From positions 42,745,242-42,809,241 of the forward strand of contig NC_061867.1 in the NCBI RefSeq assembly GCF_907164915.1: a stretch of DNA of 64,000 bases, written 5' to 3'. Origin of the DNA: Impatiens glandulifera (taxonomy: Eukaryota; Streptophyta; Magnoliopsida; Ericales; Balsaminaceae). Under the pieces are notes generated by a model, which saw nothing but the letters and a program-made list of their open reading frames with translations, did not search any database and had not been told where the DNA came from. Within the stretch, counting starts at the first letter, position 1. Every line of letters begins with the position of its first letter. Position numbers and translations under genes: made by a program. Of this stretch, positions 1-11,599 are shown one piece after another.

Positions 1-700
1 ACAATATTAAAGACTATTTAAAGTTACCTCCAATCCTCATGCCACCAAGACCTGACATTCCCCTAATATTATACGTCATGGTAACATAAACATTAATGGA
101 AAGTCAATTGGATAAAAAAATGAGGATAAACTTGAAATTGTTGTCTATTATGTGAGTAAAAGGATAACTATATGCGAACTTAATTATTCGCCAACTGAAA
201 AAGTATGTTGGGCATTATCTTGGATCACTAAAAATTGTGACACTACATAGAAATTTACTCCAACAAATTGGTATCAAGATTATATCCTATCAATTTATTA
301 TTACAACGAACTCTGTTATCATTTAGCCTAGCCAAATGGATGATAATGATGATATCCGAATATGGCATAGCCTACATGGTATAAAAGACCATAATAAGAA
401 GCGTTATTACAGACTTCCTAGCTGATCAATCCATCAATGTTGAATTGGAAGACGAACTCGAATTTCTTGATGATGGAATTATGACCATCACATTAAACAC
501 ATAGAAATTGATGTTTGAAAGAGCTTTGGGCAAATAAGGCTATGAAATCGGGATTTTATTGGTCGACCCTAAAGGTACATATAATCTGATATCCATACAA
601 CTCGAATACCACATCATCAATAATGAGGCCGAATAAGAAACATGTCTTTTAGGTCTCAAGTTGGCATATGAACGAGGGTAAAAAAATTAGAAGTAATTGG
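1..700 (+). pseudogene. Ty3/gypsy (Tat-type) RNase H plus second RNase H, decayed
   Basis: Translation across several frames gives recognisable gypsy polymerase remnants. Near 24-95 is PPILMPPRPDIPLILYVMVT, the usual start of the RNase H domain. At 137-247 is an open block beginning EIVVYYVSKRITICELNYSP and continuing TEKVCWALSWITK, the conserved central part, ended by a TAG. At about 395-470 is the ADFLADQPI-like tail. At 556-680 is GVLLVDPKGTYNLISIQLEY followed by NNEAE-stop-ETCLLGLKLAYERG, which matches the rvt_3-type (archaeal-like) RNase H. A second RNase H after the retroviral one is the hallmark of the Tat lineage (Ogre/Retand). Stops and frame changes show it is dead. The window starts inside the element, and no integrase is visible downstream. 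Lineage is inferred; the RNase H identity is fairly sure. Confidence 0.72.
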
Positions 701-1739
701 TAACTCCAATATAGTTATATCCCATTGTAACCATACAAATTTGACCTACCCTAATTTTCAAATAATATTATTATTTTTTAATAATATTAAAATAATATTT
801 TGAATATTTATATTCAAAATAACTCAAAAGAGGAATTAAAACCAAAGTTAAGGTTAATTGATGTGATAATTAAACCCTAATTAGGAAAATTATTCCAATA
901 TCCAAAAATAAATGTATGCATGATCTTCTACTTTCTTTTCTGCAATCTTTTTCCAAACTTTATTTACATTCTAACTGGAATTGCTCCTGATAGTATAGAT
1001 ATTTGATTTTGAGGATTTCATTATCTCCCTCATTGTTTTCACGGACTAGTTTACTATAAATTCATATTCTTACTTCTTCAGTAGGTTCCAATCTTAAAGA
1101 TACTGTATATTCAATTGGACGGTTGTTTGCTGTATTTTTTCTTTGTTGAACACAATCTCTCATTTTTTTACATGCATTAGTAGTTTTGTGATTTTATTTT
1201 TAAGCCCAAAGAGGTTTACTTTTTCATTATATCCAACCTTCCATATTCCTTTATTTTCCCCTTATTTTCCTTCTGCATTTTTTCCCCAAAATTTTAATCA
1301 GCAATTGGTTCTTTACCTTTGTTGCATTCTATTTTTCCTAGATAATTTTTTCACCAATCCTATCAATTTCATTTTCAGTTGTGTTCCTTAAACCTTTCAT
1401 CACAAATTCTTAAACTTCCTTATTCTTATTGTTTTTCTTTCTTCCCATTTTAATGAAGAACATAACACAGTAACAAAGCAGAGCAATAATAAAATATGGT
1501 ACATTAGAAACCCTAACTATTACAGAACATGGAAAACTAAAAATCCTAACATATTAATTATATAATTATTGTGATCGATTTTTTTTAAAAAATATTTTGA
1601 TCGACTAGTTTGAAAATTCTAGGACACTCTTTAAAAATTTTTATTTTTTGAAAACGTGAGGGGAATTAATTTTAATGTTGAAAAAAAATTTAAGTTTTAA
1701 AAACGAGGCTTTATAGACAACTCCATATCTTACCTTCCC
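701..1739. other. AT-rich intergenic sequence, no gene seen
   Basis: Low-complexity AT-rich sequence. A pyrimidine-rich stretch around 1143-1440 is open in one frame but has no recognisable domain and biased composition, so I treat it as non-coding. Confidence 0.5.
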
Positions 1740-2883
1740 GTCGAATCTGGGAGAGATTGAGAGTTTTTTAATGGGAAGTATGTCATAGGCCTTTTGTTTT
1801 AACTTTTTTCAATATTAATTAACCTCACGACTAGAGAGTCGCCACCTAATTTCAAAAATTAGGAATTTGAGAGATGTGAGTTCGGCGTTTGGTTACGTGT
1901 GGGAAAGAGGTTTTTAGACGCTATGTCCCACAACACCCCTAAGGTCTCTACTAATTAATTTTGACATTTCTTTAAAACATTTTACGCTTTACATTTTAGA
2001 ATTTTCCATTTTAAACATTTAATGGGTTTTTATAAGATAATAAATAAGCAAAGATAAAAGAAAACGAGAGCAAATAATTCACACATAAAGTTATCCTAAA
2101 AATCAAAACTAGGCAAGTTATTAATCAAAAATTAATTGGCCTAAGTCTAGATTAATTTTTATGAAACTTTAGTGAATTATTTAAAGATCTAAAATTTTAC
2201 TATTTTGGGGTTTTTTATAAAAAAAATAATAAAAAATAAAATAAAATAAAAAAGGTCCTAAGTCTAAGCTTGGACTATGTTCAATTTTAATTAGGGTTTA
2301 ATTTTAAATTTTGTCTCGGATCAAGCAAGCCGCAAACTATAACTAATAAAAAAATGTCAACAAAAAATAAACCTAAATCTAAAATGCAGAAATAAAAAAA
2401 ATAAACAAATAAACAAATAATAAAATAAATAATAAAAAAAATAAAAAAAGTTGCGTCGCCTGGGAAGCGTCAGAAGTCTGATTCAGCAGCACCTGGAGCA
2501 GAGCAACGTCGTCTGGAAAGCGCCGAGACCCTGGAAGAAGTGCTGGAAGGCTAAAGAACAAGCGTAGCCTTGTAGAATAACTTGCTGTTTTTTGGTTTTT
2601 TCACCTAATCCTAGCTAAAATTATTTGGTGATCCAAATGGATCCCAATTAACATGAAACTTTGCAGAAACATTATAATAATACAATTAAACATTTATATA
2701 AATAAAAAAACCTTAGATCTAGTTATTCAAAAAAAATAAAAAAATCAACTATACGAAATAAGACAAATTTTACATTTTTTTTTATTTTGTAGTGTTCTTG
2801 AAAATTTTTTCTACTTTTTATTTATTTATTTACATGTTATTTCTATTCTACTTATTTACATGATTAAGGTACATAAATAAAAC

Positions 2884-2939
2884 TTACACGCCTATCAAAA
2901 CAATAAATTTATTACACGCCTATCAAAACAATAAATTTA
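2884..2939. repeat. 28 bp perfect tandem duplication
   Basis: Two adjacent identical 28 bp units (2884-2911 and 2912-2939) beginning ttacacgcctatcaaaac. The duplication looks recent against its decayed surroundings. Confidence 0.9.
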
Positions 2940-3078
2940 AAGGAAATAATGCATAATATAAAGTACAAAGAAAATAAAAATCAAATGAAAGTAAAATTCA
3001 AATTCAAATTTAAATAAACAAAAGAAAGGAAAAAGAGCTTACAAAGGGGTTACTCTTTATATCCTTGCAAAAAAAATG

Positions 3079-3140
3079 AAAACCCTAAGCAAGAGACTTG
3101 TGACTCAACAAATCTAGTTGGTGCTCTTGCTTAGGTTTTT
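3079..3140. repeat. inverted repeat, short hairpin
   Basis: The left arm at 3079-3096 (aaaccctaagcaagag) is matched by the right arm at 3123-3140 (ctcttgcttaggtttt) around a loop of about 27 bases. It lies inside the putative minus-strand LTR and could fold in its transcript. Confidence 0.65.
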
Positions 3141-3330
3141 TGGAAAAGTGGCAGCCTAAGGGCAAGTGAATGTCTCAAGAGAGAGAAAAGAAAGAGAAGA
3201 AGGTGAAGATTGAATGTCGAGAGTTGAAGTCGAGAAGGCCCTTTGCTAGGGTGTTAAGAGGGGTATTTACAGGCAAAACTATGAAACCCTAAGGCCCATT
3301 TAACACACTTGACCGTTAGAAAAAAAAACT

Positions 3331-4439
3331 ATTTCAAAACATTAACAAATGTTTAAAATAATGGATCAATCTCCACTTGACATTCACATGTCACTAAATA
3401 TCAAGTTTTCATCATGAGATTTAAGCTTTATTTAATAATGATGTAATACTTGGTCATTTTAATTATTAAGAAAAAAAATTGATCAAGCCTTTAACGGCTG
3501 AATTATTCTTCCTTTACTTTGCCAACTTCTTCCTTTATTTTAGCAACATCTTTATTCTTCTTTTTTCTTCTCTTTGACCTAGGGTGCTTCTCACGATTGT
3601 GTAGACACCATAATCCTTTTATTTTGCACCGTTATCCTTTACACACTCTTTCATCCTACAAAAAAAAGATTTTATTAAAAACACAAATAAACAATTTTAT
3701 TTTTAATTATTCCTTATTTCTAATGAACAATTCTAATTAAATAAATAAAATATTCAAGAAATCAAATCGCAAAATCTAATCTAACTAATTTGACAAACCA
3801 ATCTAACAACTAATCTAAATCTAATTAAAAGAAAACAAAATATACCTAACGGAATTTTATAAAAACACTAATATATATTTTGTAAAATAATTTTTTTTAT
3901 AAATACCCAAGATAATTAATTAAATAAAACCTTGAATATTCTAAGTATAATAACTCCTCCAAGTGTTGTAACATAGACAAATTACTACCTTAACTTTATT
4001 AAGAATCCAAAATCAATTATTTTCAAAAACTCAATTGTTCTAAAAATAACCGTCTTTAATATAAATCGTGCAATGAGTCCGTGAATGAATTCGAGAAAAT
4101 TTTATAGACTCAGATTTATAAAAAGCATAAACTATAAATTAGGTGTGAAAAATGATTGTCTACAATTATAACCTAAATCAAACCTAATTCAAACCTAATC
4201 TAACATAAATCAAACAAAATATCTAACATATTAACATAAATCTAACATATATATTAACATAATTTAAACCTAAACTAATTATATTAATCTAAACTAACCT
4301 TGAAATGTAGGGGCTGCAACACAACGACGACTAGAAGATCAAGCAACGACTTTAGTCCGTAAATCCGATGGCGAGAGGATTGAGCATTGACTTTAGTTCG
4401 TTGGCGGCGTCGTCTTTGGTCGGTCATTGTCTGCGTAGA
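3331..4439. other. AT-rich sequence, no gene seen
   Basis: Low-complexity AT-rich sequence with many aacctaa/atctaac-like words. A 73-codon open stretch at 3519-3740 has no recognisable domain. A slightly GC-richer piece at 4310-4440 leads into the CACTA remnant and may belong to it. Confidence 0.4.
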
Positions 4440-4573
4440 GGGAGTAAATATTATCGGAGAGAGAGAGAGGGGAGAAAGGGAGGTGGAGAAAAAGTAATCG
4501 GGAAGAAAGAGAATGGTTTGTTAATTAAATAGGTTATTACCGAGAGATAATAATAAAAATCTCGGTAACAAAT

Positions 4574-4755
4574 GAAGTATATTATCGAGAGATATATGAA
4601 ATCCCTTGGTTTTGATCATTTCCTAAATTCTGAGAGATATGTCTAAATCTCTCGGTTTTAATCACTTCCTAAATTCCGAGATATATGTCTAAATCTCTCA
4701 GTTTTGATCATTTCCTAATTTCCGAGTGATATGTCTAAATTTACCAGTTTTGACA
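4574..4755. repeat. ~55 bp tandem repeat, subterminal CACTA unit
   Basis: Four successive units, each containing a gagagat/atctctcgg hairpin followed by ttttgatcatttcctaa. The last unit is degenerate (taccag replaces ctcggt). Confidence 0.75.
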
Positions 4756-4928
4756 GATCATACATAAATTTTAAAAAGAGAAAAACGGAGAGATTTGTGC
4801 ATATCTCTCGATTTTAAAGACTATTACCGAAAGACATACTTAAATCTCTCGGTTTTAACTTTAAATTTTTTTAACTATAAACACATTCATCTAGTTTTAA
4901 ATATCCTTATTATCATCAAACACATCCT

Positions 4929-5495
4929 TATAATCAAACTTTAAACACGTTCTAATTATCATCAAACACAAACAAACAAACATATATATAAATATATATA
5001 CACAATTCTTTATATAATTAAACACAATCATATATATAAACTTATAAAATTAAACACAATCCCTCTACTTAAAAATTAATAAACATTTTATTAGCTTAGT
5101 TAGAAGTTTAGATTAGAAAGTGAAACACCAATTATATTAACAAATTATGAAGTGGTAATACCGAAAGATTTCTAAACATCTTCGGTATAGAACTCAAATA
5201 ACGAAAGTTAATGGTATATCTCTCGGTATTACCACTTCATAATTTGTTAATTTGATTGGTGTTTCACTTTTTAATAACCTTGAACATCATTAATTTAACA
5301 CATTTGATATCCTTAAAACAATACACAATCCCAACACATCCTTATAATCAAACTCTACACACATCCTTATTATCATCAAACACAAACATACATATCTACT
5401 TCCTTATATAATCAAACACAATACACTTATAAAATTAAACACAATCTTTATTCTTAAAAAATAACACACACTTGATGTGCTCAGGAGTTTAGACA
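4929..5495. repeat. direct duplication of an AT-rich block, offset ~400 bp
   Basis: The block at about 4929-5105 (tccttataatcaaac, atcatcaaacacaaac, acttataaaattaaacac) recurs in the same order at about 5340-5495. The copies have diverged by indels and flank the long inverted repeat. Confidence 0.7.
5128..5272. repeat. long near-perfect inverted repeat
   Basis: The left arm at 5128-5170 (gtgaaacaccaatta through gtggtaataccgaaagat) is matched by the right arm at about 5218-5270 (atctctcggtattaccac through attggtgtttcac), with a loop of about 50 bases. The arms are about 45-50 bp. It sits inside the CACTA subterminal region and could give a stable RNA stem. Confidence 0.8.
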
Positions 5496-5960
5496 AACTA
5501 ATAAATTGAAAAATCAATTCAAAGAGAGGGTCAATACCGAAAGCAAATCAATTAATTTTCGGTACCTACATTCAAAACAGAGAGATTTTTATATATCTCT
5601 CGGTACTGACCTTAACAGATTGTTTTGAGGAAGAGAGAAAACCGAGAGATATGTGAATATTTATTTGAAATACCCTTTTCCTATACTTAGATTTTTTCAG
5701 ATTTTTTTTGGAGTGAGGTCAAGACTGAGAGATATTCATATATCTCTCGGAAATACCCTCTTCTTATATTTCGATTTTTTTCATATTGTTTTTTGGATTG
5801 AGTCAAAACTGTGAATTTTTTGAAAACCTTCGCAAACACACCACCCAACACTTATATACATATAAAAAGAATTTATATATACAAATAATACATATAAAAA
5901 GAACTTATATACAAGAAATATGATATATAAGGAATATATATAAGGAATATGATATAAAAG

Positions 5961-5962
<2 letters not shown>

Positions 5963-6021
<59 letters not shown>
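5963..6021. repeat. (AT)n microsatellite
   Basis: Uninterrupted AT dinucleotide tract inside the CACTA remnant. It opens a false minus-strand reading frame of alternating Ile-Tyr. Confidence 0.97.
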
Positions 6022-6024
<3 letters not shown>

Positions 6025-6871
6025 AAAATGATATACAAGAAATATGATATATAAGAAATATGATATATAAATAATATAATATACAAGAAATATATGGTTA
6101 TGAAATATAAGGAATAAAAAGTTTAGAAGGCTTAGAAGGCTTGTGTGTGGTTAGACAGAACATAAATCCATCGGTTATGCACAACTAAACTAACAAATAA
6201 GACATGATAGACTTGAATTTGGTTAGATAGAACATAAAATAAATTAACAAAATGAATAGACAAGACATAGAGACTTGAGTTTGACTATAGGACAATTGAA
6301 ACTAACTTAACTTTAGGACCAAAATGAAGAAAATAATAGTAAGTAAAGCATTATCAACACCTAATTTTCTTACTAAGGTTTATGGGAAAAGGAAAGAGGA
6401 CTTGTATAATAGATATTTATTCTAATAGAGGAAATATAAATTATGCGTACTTAGATTGGCTAGGCTAGGCGACAAATTCAATTTGGAGGGATTCATCAAA
6501 GGACTTCGGCAAAAGTGCTTTGGCTAGAGGGTTTCAATTGGAGAACTTCGGAGGGAGGGTGTAGTGGGAGAACTACAAAGTGAGTTCTTTGGTTAAAAGG
6601 ATAATAGGAAGAGATAATGTGTTTGGGTGACGATGAAGAAGAGAGAATGCACACAGAAGATAAATATCAAGAGTTTTTTAAGACTCTTAAATATGATTGT
6701 GTTAAATTGTAGTTCTCAATACCCTTTCAATAAAGACCGGTAAAATTAGGGTAGTTATTACATGGGTATTGAGGACCAGATTTAACTTTATCGGTATTAA
6801 ATAGATTTTAAGGACTAGATTTAGTCCCATCGGTAATTTTGGTAAGGAATGTCCCAATTTTTTCTAGTATG

Positions 6872-7594
6872 AAAAGATGCTCAGAATTAACTTCCGAACA
6901 TATTTTGAATTCAAAATACCATGACTCATTAAGTCCTATTGTTGAAAATCGTTAGGCCTATTCTTTTAAACAAGGTTTTATATATTAGGGGAAAATATAT
7001 CCCCTCCATCAAAACATATGGATCACTTATCCACAAATAAGTTTCAAAGATCAGTTTGAAAAAAAGAGAAAAGAGAAGAAACGATTTACCAAAGTTGTAT
7101 GTTTTTGTAAATAAAATGTCAACTAATAACTAACAGACTAGTTGTGAAAGACATTTCCAAAAAAAATATATTCTTTAAACTAATTCCTTTATATGCAAAA
7201 CGAGCCAAAGCCAATACTATGAAAAATGGATAAGCCTTCGTATTCCCATAAACCAAAACCCGATTTCTTGATAGGTACACAAGATCATTGGAACATGATT
7301 AAACTAAAACTCCATCTCATGATAAGTACACAAGATCATTTATTTAAGATGAACCTAAACGTTACTTATTAATAACTCACGTGAATAGTTTGTTAACATT
7401 CACGTCAAATCCAAACATATATGTTGATAATATCATAGTCATTTATACATGATTGAAAAAAATATTATTTGTCAGCAACTCACGTGAATAGTTTGTTAAC
7501 ATTCACGTCAAATCTAAACCAATCTATTTATAATTTCACGATCATTTATACCTGATCGACCTAAACATTACTAAAAACAATCTAAAGTTCTTTT
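6872..7594. other. AT-rich spacer, no gene seen
   Basis: No coding signal. It contains the word tacacaagatcatt twice (about 7274 and 7327) and the 103 bp offset palindromic repeat described separately. Confidence 0.45.
7372..7516. repeat. 103 bp spaced duplication of an ACGTGAAT palindrome
   Basis: The word aactcacgtgaatagtttg followed by ttaacattcacgtcaaatc occurs at 7376-7412 and again at 7479-7515. Each copy is a small palindrome (ACGTGAAT ... ATTCACGT) holding a CACGTG E/G-box core. Confidence 0.85.
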
Positions 7595-7779
7595 TTCATA
7601 GATTTTTTAAATTTTAAATTAATAATTTTATAAAAATTGTATGAATATTAATAAAAAACAAATGCTTCCTCTTTTCTCTAATTGTTTCACGTTTATTCTA
7701 TATATATTACTAGTGAATATAGTCGATACCAAAATGTCACAAGTTCGATTATCACTATACACTTTGAAGCTTACGGGGT

Positions 7780-9470
7780 TGTAAAAACTAAAAATCTACA
7801 CACCAATTTATAATATTAAAATAATTATTTTGATTTATTTTCGAAAAATTAATCAAAATAATTAACTTCATGTCAAAACCCAATTAAACAATTAATTGTT
7901 GTGATAATTAAAAGCTAATTAATTATATGTTCAAAACAAAAAGTAAAACTATTTGGGATAAATGTTATATTCATTTTATCTCAAAATAATTTTAGAAAAA
8001 ATCAAGGGATGAAAATAAATAATTTAGAATGAAATAATGTACCTATTTCATCCGCAAAAAATATTTATTTAACCATAAAATATACCAAAAAAATAAAAAT
8101 AAATAAATGGACAAAACATTTGTTATACCTATTATAATATTTTGTGTATTTAAAAAAATCAAAATTAAAGTCAAAATATTGAAAGACTCTAAAGCTTGAA
8201 TCCAGATATTCCAAAAACATCCCTAAGGTTTAAGGAGTGTTCTCCAATCATTGGTAAGCTTCCAATCATCATTTAATTCATACTTTCAATTTGAATTTGA
8301 AATTTTTATATTTCACTTTCAATAAGCTTTTATGTTGTCTAGTTCTTGAATTTGATGATTAGAAATTGATCTTATAATCATTTATGAGCTTTCGGTGAAA
8401 GATATAACCAGTCAATCGGTCTTAAAAAGAAAAACCCAATTTTGAATTTTAAAAATAAAAAAATGGGTTTATTTTTTTGGGCTAATCTTTGAAGATCACA
8501 GCCCAGAAAGCTTTCCAACATGATTGTAATGATGTTGGGATATTGTTTGGATCATGTTTCATCAAAATCATTTTTTTTAAATAATTGAAAACTTTGAGTT
8601 CTTGAATTAGTCTAAACGAACAACTAATGTTCTTGTTTTGGTTACAATCAAGTATATGAAGTATAAGGAAAGTATTGGTTAGCTTCTTACACTTCAAAAC
8701 AACTTTAAAACTAAAAACCCGATATTTGACTACAAACTGTTTTGAAAAACTTGATCATCACCCAGGTCAATTGATACATTAGGGTGATGTTCTAAATGTT
8801 TTTGGAAGCTTTGCAAAGCTACCTAGACCCTTGGATTGAAGAATTCAAGCCTCCATTAAAATTGTAAAACATACAATTTTGATGTTCTAGAGGACCGGTA
8901 GGTCCAACCAATGACCGAGAGGTCCAACCGAGGTTTTTTTATATCTGACCAATAGGTCAGACCTAAGACCGAGTACTCCCAAATCTAGGACCGATGACTT
9001 TCACCTAGGACCAAGAGGTCCGACCGAGAGGACAAACCTAAAACCGATGAATCTTGACCCCAACTAAAAATTCCAAAACCTAGGACCGATGAACTTAGCC
9101 TAAGGCTAACCCATGACTGATGGTTTTTACACCCTGACCGATAATCTCAACCAAGGACCGAGAGTCCTTAGCACATCGACCGATGCTTCTTAGCTTGTAC
9201 CGATGGGTCTGAACGAGAGTCCCAGACCCTGACCAATGAAAACGAACCCAAGGCCTAGGACACCGGTCCTAAGGCTTGTTTGGTTCCCAATTTCAAAATT
9301 AAAAATTATTTTTATTATTTTGGAATATCAAACCTTTTTCTAAAAATCCTAAAAAATAAGAAAATTCTTTTAAAATATTTTAAAGATGTTTCCAAAAACA
9401 AAAATTTTGACAAAGGCATGTTTGGGATTTATGTTTAAACTCTAATGCTTGTACAGATGTTCTTCAGCTA
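7780..9470 (+). mobile_element. Tat-type LTR fragment (copy A)
   Basis: It begins with TGTAAAAACTAAAAATC, the LTR start shared with copies at 12992, 23037, 18295 and (inverted) 33684. It lacks the TATA/U3-end portion found in the other copies (junction near 8185) and contains the 21 bp minisatellite. It stops near 9470, where R sequence begins, well short of the usual TTACA end. No primer site or internal region follows. Confidence 0.7.
8885..9270. repeat. imperfect ~21 bp minisatellite in the LTR (ccgaNNNtcc type)
   Basis: Repeated gaccga(g/t)-type words such as cctaggaccgatgacttt and accgagaggtccgacc. It is the same array type as at 20150-20640, 24860-25275 and, inverted, 31250-31880. Confidence 0.7.
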
Positions 9471-9774
9471 TTTTCCTTCCTAGGAATGTATTACAGAATT
9501 TCATACTCTATTCCTATATTCTTTTTTTGTATTTAAAAAATTTAAAGAAAAACTCAATTAATTAATTGACTCGATTTAAATGTTCGCATACAACCTCACT
9601 TTCACAATTAAATATGTTCCTCTTATTGCCACTTTATCTTTTAGAAGTGATAAGTAACTTCTCCAGATTTGAAATATTTGTGATTTATGAACCTAAAACA
9701 CTAAATTTATGGTTTAGAAAAATCTAATAATAAAACACTTAAGGGAATAGAGCATTCAAAAGTTGGGCTGAAAA

Positions 9775-9850
9775 GGCCCATGCGCCTAGGGTTGGGCCGA
9801 TTAGGCTCAAGCGCATTTTGGGAAAGAAAACCCTAATCCTGAGTATAAAT
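9775..9850 (+). promoter_or_regulatory. promoter-like block of R copy A: site II, telo-box, TATA
   Basis: GGCCCA at 9775-9780 and TGGGCC at 9793-9798 (site II type), AAACCCTAA telo-box at 9828-9836, and TATAAAT at 9844-9850. The same order is kept in the other R copies, while surrounding sequence has decayed more. It points to the right. Telo-box plus site II is known from promoters of growth and translation genes in plants; function here is inferred. Confidence 0.5.
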
Positions 9851-10324
9851 ATGTGTTTCATTTTTTCTAAGCACACAATCGCCCACATCATTAATCTCCC
9901 ACATCTTTGATTGTATTCCTCTAAGTGTTACCTCCTCTTTTCTCTCTAAAACTACTTATTAGTGAAGAAGTTCAAAACACAAGCTATCATTATGTTTGAG
10001 ACATGAGGTTTCACATAGATACTATTATATGTATCATGGTTTCGGTGTTCTATCTAAGACGTGATATATTCATAAGTTGTTTGGACACATCTTTATTTCT
10101 TAAAAATGTACTCAAATTTATTAGTGCATATTCAATACTAAATCAAAGGATAGAAGGTATACTATTGTTATTGTTGTGTATTTTTTTTAATTAATGATAG
10201 AAATTTGATTTTTTTTTTTAGTGATTTATATGTTTAAGTTCTTTTGGTTATAGAATTTCAGAATAACAATAAATAATTCAAATTATTGTATAAACTCATT
10301 TTTTTACCATGGATGGTTTATTAC

Positions 10325-10480
10325 AGGTAATCTCCCAATTGATCCTGGTTCCTAAAGAGATGTTTGGCAATTGTTGATACAACAGATCGAATAACACCCA
10401 TTGTTTCTAACCTTGTGTACACTTTCTCCAACTATGAAAGAACAACTCAAGAATATTAGAAGAGACAATGTTGGTTGAAG
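10325..10480 (-). pseudogene. PMD (plant mobile domain) N-terminal exon relic in R copy A
   Basis: On the minus strand the frames read NILELFFHSWRKCTQG, stop, KQWVLFDLLYQQ. This lines up with FDGWRKPTDRWEQWV and RYQSLW of the open PMD frame at 59702-60241. The Trp-containing core is kept (SWRK, QW), but a stop replaces the first part of WEQW. It lies antisense to the R promoter-like block. Homology rests on this short stretch and on the better-preserved match in the copy near 15.5 kb. Confidence 0.5.
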
Positions 10481-10880
10481 GGATCTTTAATGTGGGTGAG
10501 GTTTCCTCTCCACCTTTAGTGAAAGGAGAAGGAAATGTTCCTTCCTGTATATAGTCATTTAAGTTGTTTCCCCCCTTCTAATCACAATGTATTTAATTTC
10601 ATATATTACATGTAATATTTTACCTCTTTTCTTAACTATTTTTATTAATTTATTAAAAAAAAGTTATTATTAGATATCAAAAATCCTAATTCCTTTATAT
10701 TGATTGTATTAAATAATTTCAAACTTTTCTTTTTATGAAAATATTACTTTTAGTAATTACATTAACAAAAAAATTATTGAACTTTAAAATTCCTTTATTT
10801 TGATTAAATTAAATGATTTGAAATTAAGAAGAAATAATATATTAGACCCTTAAAAAGAATGATGTGTTATTCAACTATAA

Positions 10881-11200
10881 AAAGGAAACGGTCGGTGTGA
10901 AACGTTTAGGGAAAGAAACAGGAAAGCTAAAATGGTACCAATTATTATTATTATTATTGTTTTTTTTAATAAAAGAAGAAGATGTTAATTAGACATGTAG
11001 TTGGTCTTTTACATTTTTGTAAAACTAAAATTCAATTAATAATTAATATACTTTAAAGAAAAACTTATTTTTAATATATATATATATATATATATATTTA
11101 AAATAAATATATAGTGATTTGACTTAAAAAAAACTAAGTGACTAAATTAAATGATTATTTTAAATAAAAATATAATTTACTTTTTCACATATATATTAAT

Positions 11201-11264
<64 letters not shown>

Positions 11265-11519
11265 TGACATCATAATTTTATTTTAGTATTTTCTTTAAAA
11301 ATAAATTAAAAATATATTCTCTCAATAACTAGTAACCTAAATCTTACCAACTTACATTTTTAAAATTTTCTAAACTTTGTTTGAATTTTAACTTTTTAAA
11401 TTATTTATTTTTGTTTATTTTTTTGAACTAATATAATTTATTATTTAAATTTAAATTCAAATTCAGAGTTATCTTATTTTATTTTTAAATATTTTTATTA
11501 ATATTATAACTTATTATCA

Positions 11520-11582
<63 letters not shown>

Positions 11583-11599
11583 AAACATGAATAGTTGGA
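10881..11599. repeat. AT-rich tail of R with three (AT)n tracts
   Basis: AT dinucleotide tracts at 11073-11098, 11209-11262 and 11523-11577, separated by AT-rich sequence shared with 27650-28230. The start (gaaacggtcggtgtgaaacg) marks an internal deletion relative to copy B. Confidence 0.8.

Larger units (their letters stand above)
1740..3330 (-). mobile_element. probable minus-strand Tat-type LTR with primer-binding site, decayed
   Basis: At 1834-1843 the plus strand reads agagtcgcca, the reverse complement of TGGCGACTCT, the tRNA-Arg-type primer site used by Ogre/Tat elements. If so, an LTR on the minus strand extends from about 1850 toward higher coordinates. On that strand a TATA-like TGTAAATACCCC lies near 3255-3270, followed by a pyrimidine-rich leader, as expected for an LTR promoter. 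A small GC-richer patch at 2445-2570 lies inside. The outer LTR end was not found. The RNase H remnant at 1-700 is on the opposite strand, so it belongs to another copy. Confidence 0.4.
4440..6871 (+). mobile_element. CACTA (En/Spm-type) transposon remnant, non-coding
   Basis: From 4535 to 5765 the sequence is packed with the motif ACCGAGAGAT and its inverse ATCTCTCGGT, in both orientations, like the subterminal repeat domains of plant CACTA elements. At 6725-6840 is a second block of taccggt/atcggta-type words. The right end ttttttctagtatg at 6858-6871 is one base short of the typical CACTA 3' terminus (TTTTTCTAGTAGTG). No left CACTA terminus and no transposase remnant were found, so this is a truncated or non-autonomous derivative. 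The left boundary is approximate. Confidence 0.5.
9471..10880 (+). repeat. R segment, copy A
   Basis: Recurrent ~1.4-2 kb sequence found also at 14340-16260, 25491-27680, 34086-34532 (partial), 40260-41331 (partial) and, inverted, 60206-61210. Order in this direction: an AT-rich head with catactctattc, a promoter-like block with site II, telo-box and TATA, a short open frame at 10003-10194 (63 codons, starting MRFHIDTIICIM), an antisense PMD-like piece, and an AT-rich tail. The 63-codon frame is similar to the one at 26031-26216, and its first ~25 codons recur in the inverted copy. Whether it is coding is doubtful. Confidence 0.75.

Noticed and set aside
5128..5272. CRISPR-like or miRNA gene call
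   Set aside because: It is a transposon inverted repeat in a plant genome; without small-RNA data a miRNA call is not justified, and CRISPR does not apply.
5781..6086. 101-codon minus-strand frame rich in Ile-Tyr
   Set aside because: Produced by the (AT)n tract at 5963-6021; no domain.
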